DNA from: Sinonovacula constricta
Lineage: Eukaryota; Mollusca; Bivalvia; Cardiida; Solecurtidae
Reading direction: 5' to 3'
Assembly: GCA_007844125.1 (NCBI GenBank)
Contig: CM017572.1
Location: 26,555,879 to 26,619,878, forward strand
Length of the DNA stretch: 64,000 nucleotides
Of this stretch, positions 61,190 to 64,000 are shown one piece after another (positions within the stretch are counted from its first letter, which is position 1; every line of letters begins with the position of its first letter). The translations under genes were made by a program, and so were the position numbers. The notes under the pieces are model-generated. The model had not been told where the DNA came from. It worked only from the letters and a program-made list of their open reading frames with translations, and did no database searches.

Positions 61190-64000
<2,811 letters not shown>

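Overview
This is animal (metazoan) genomic DNA, AT-rich, with large introns, canonical GT..AG splice sites, dispersed tRNA-derived repeats and long microsatellites. An intermediate-filament gene of the lophotrochozoan type, a spliced endo-1,4-beta-mannanase gene, and a repeat motif that I know from bivalve genomes all point to a mollusc, probably a bivalve. The species cannot be read from the sequence.

Layout: Bases 1-21475 hold no gene I can support. They contain microsatellites, dispersed repeats, a perfect 70-nt palindrome and a 100-N assembly gap at 16683-16782. Bases 21476-43609 (+) hold a 5'-incomplete intermediate-filament gene: coil 1B onward, the complete end of the rod, and a lamin-tail domain. 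Bases 43610-52278 are an AT-rich, gene-poor spacer. Bases 52279-61104 (-) hold a complete seven-exon secreted GH5 beta-mannanase of about 406 residues. Bases 61190-64000 (+) hold the first four exons of MORN5, which runs off the window. The mannanase and MORN5 start codons are 85 bp apart, head to head.

The most interesting system is the tail choice of the intermediate-filament gene. After the rod end (LLEGEENR) one phase-2 donor at 25467 can (a) be ignored, giving a 59-residue tail and a stop; (b) splice to a 98-nt linker exon at 31785-31882; or (c) splice to a giant 4937-nt exon at 26325-31261. That exon encodes 1645 residues of acidic, K/E/S/T/P-rich, disordered tail with many KTPSP/KSPSP sites, including a 207-bp (69-residue) tandem repeat. 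Exons (b) and (c) both enter in phase 2 and leave in phase 1, and both join the same lamin-tail exons in frame, but they cannot be joined to each other in frame. Reading frame alone therefore makes them mutually exclusive. This resembles neurofilament organisation (NF-H, squid NF220): one gene would make a short lamin-like filament protein, a neurofilament-like giant and a form without the lamin tail. A 30-nt in-frame microexon in a loop of the lamin-tail domain adds another candidate splice switch. No transcripts were available, so isoform use is inferred from splice sites, reading frame and protein similarity recognised by eye.
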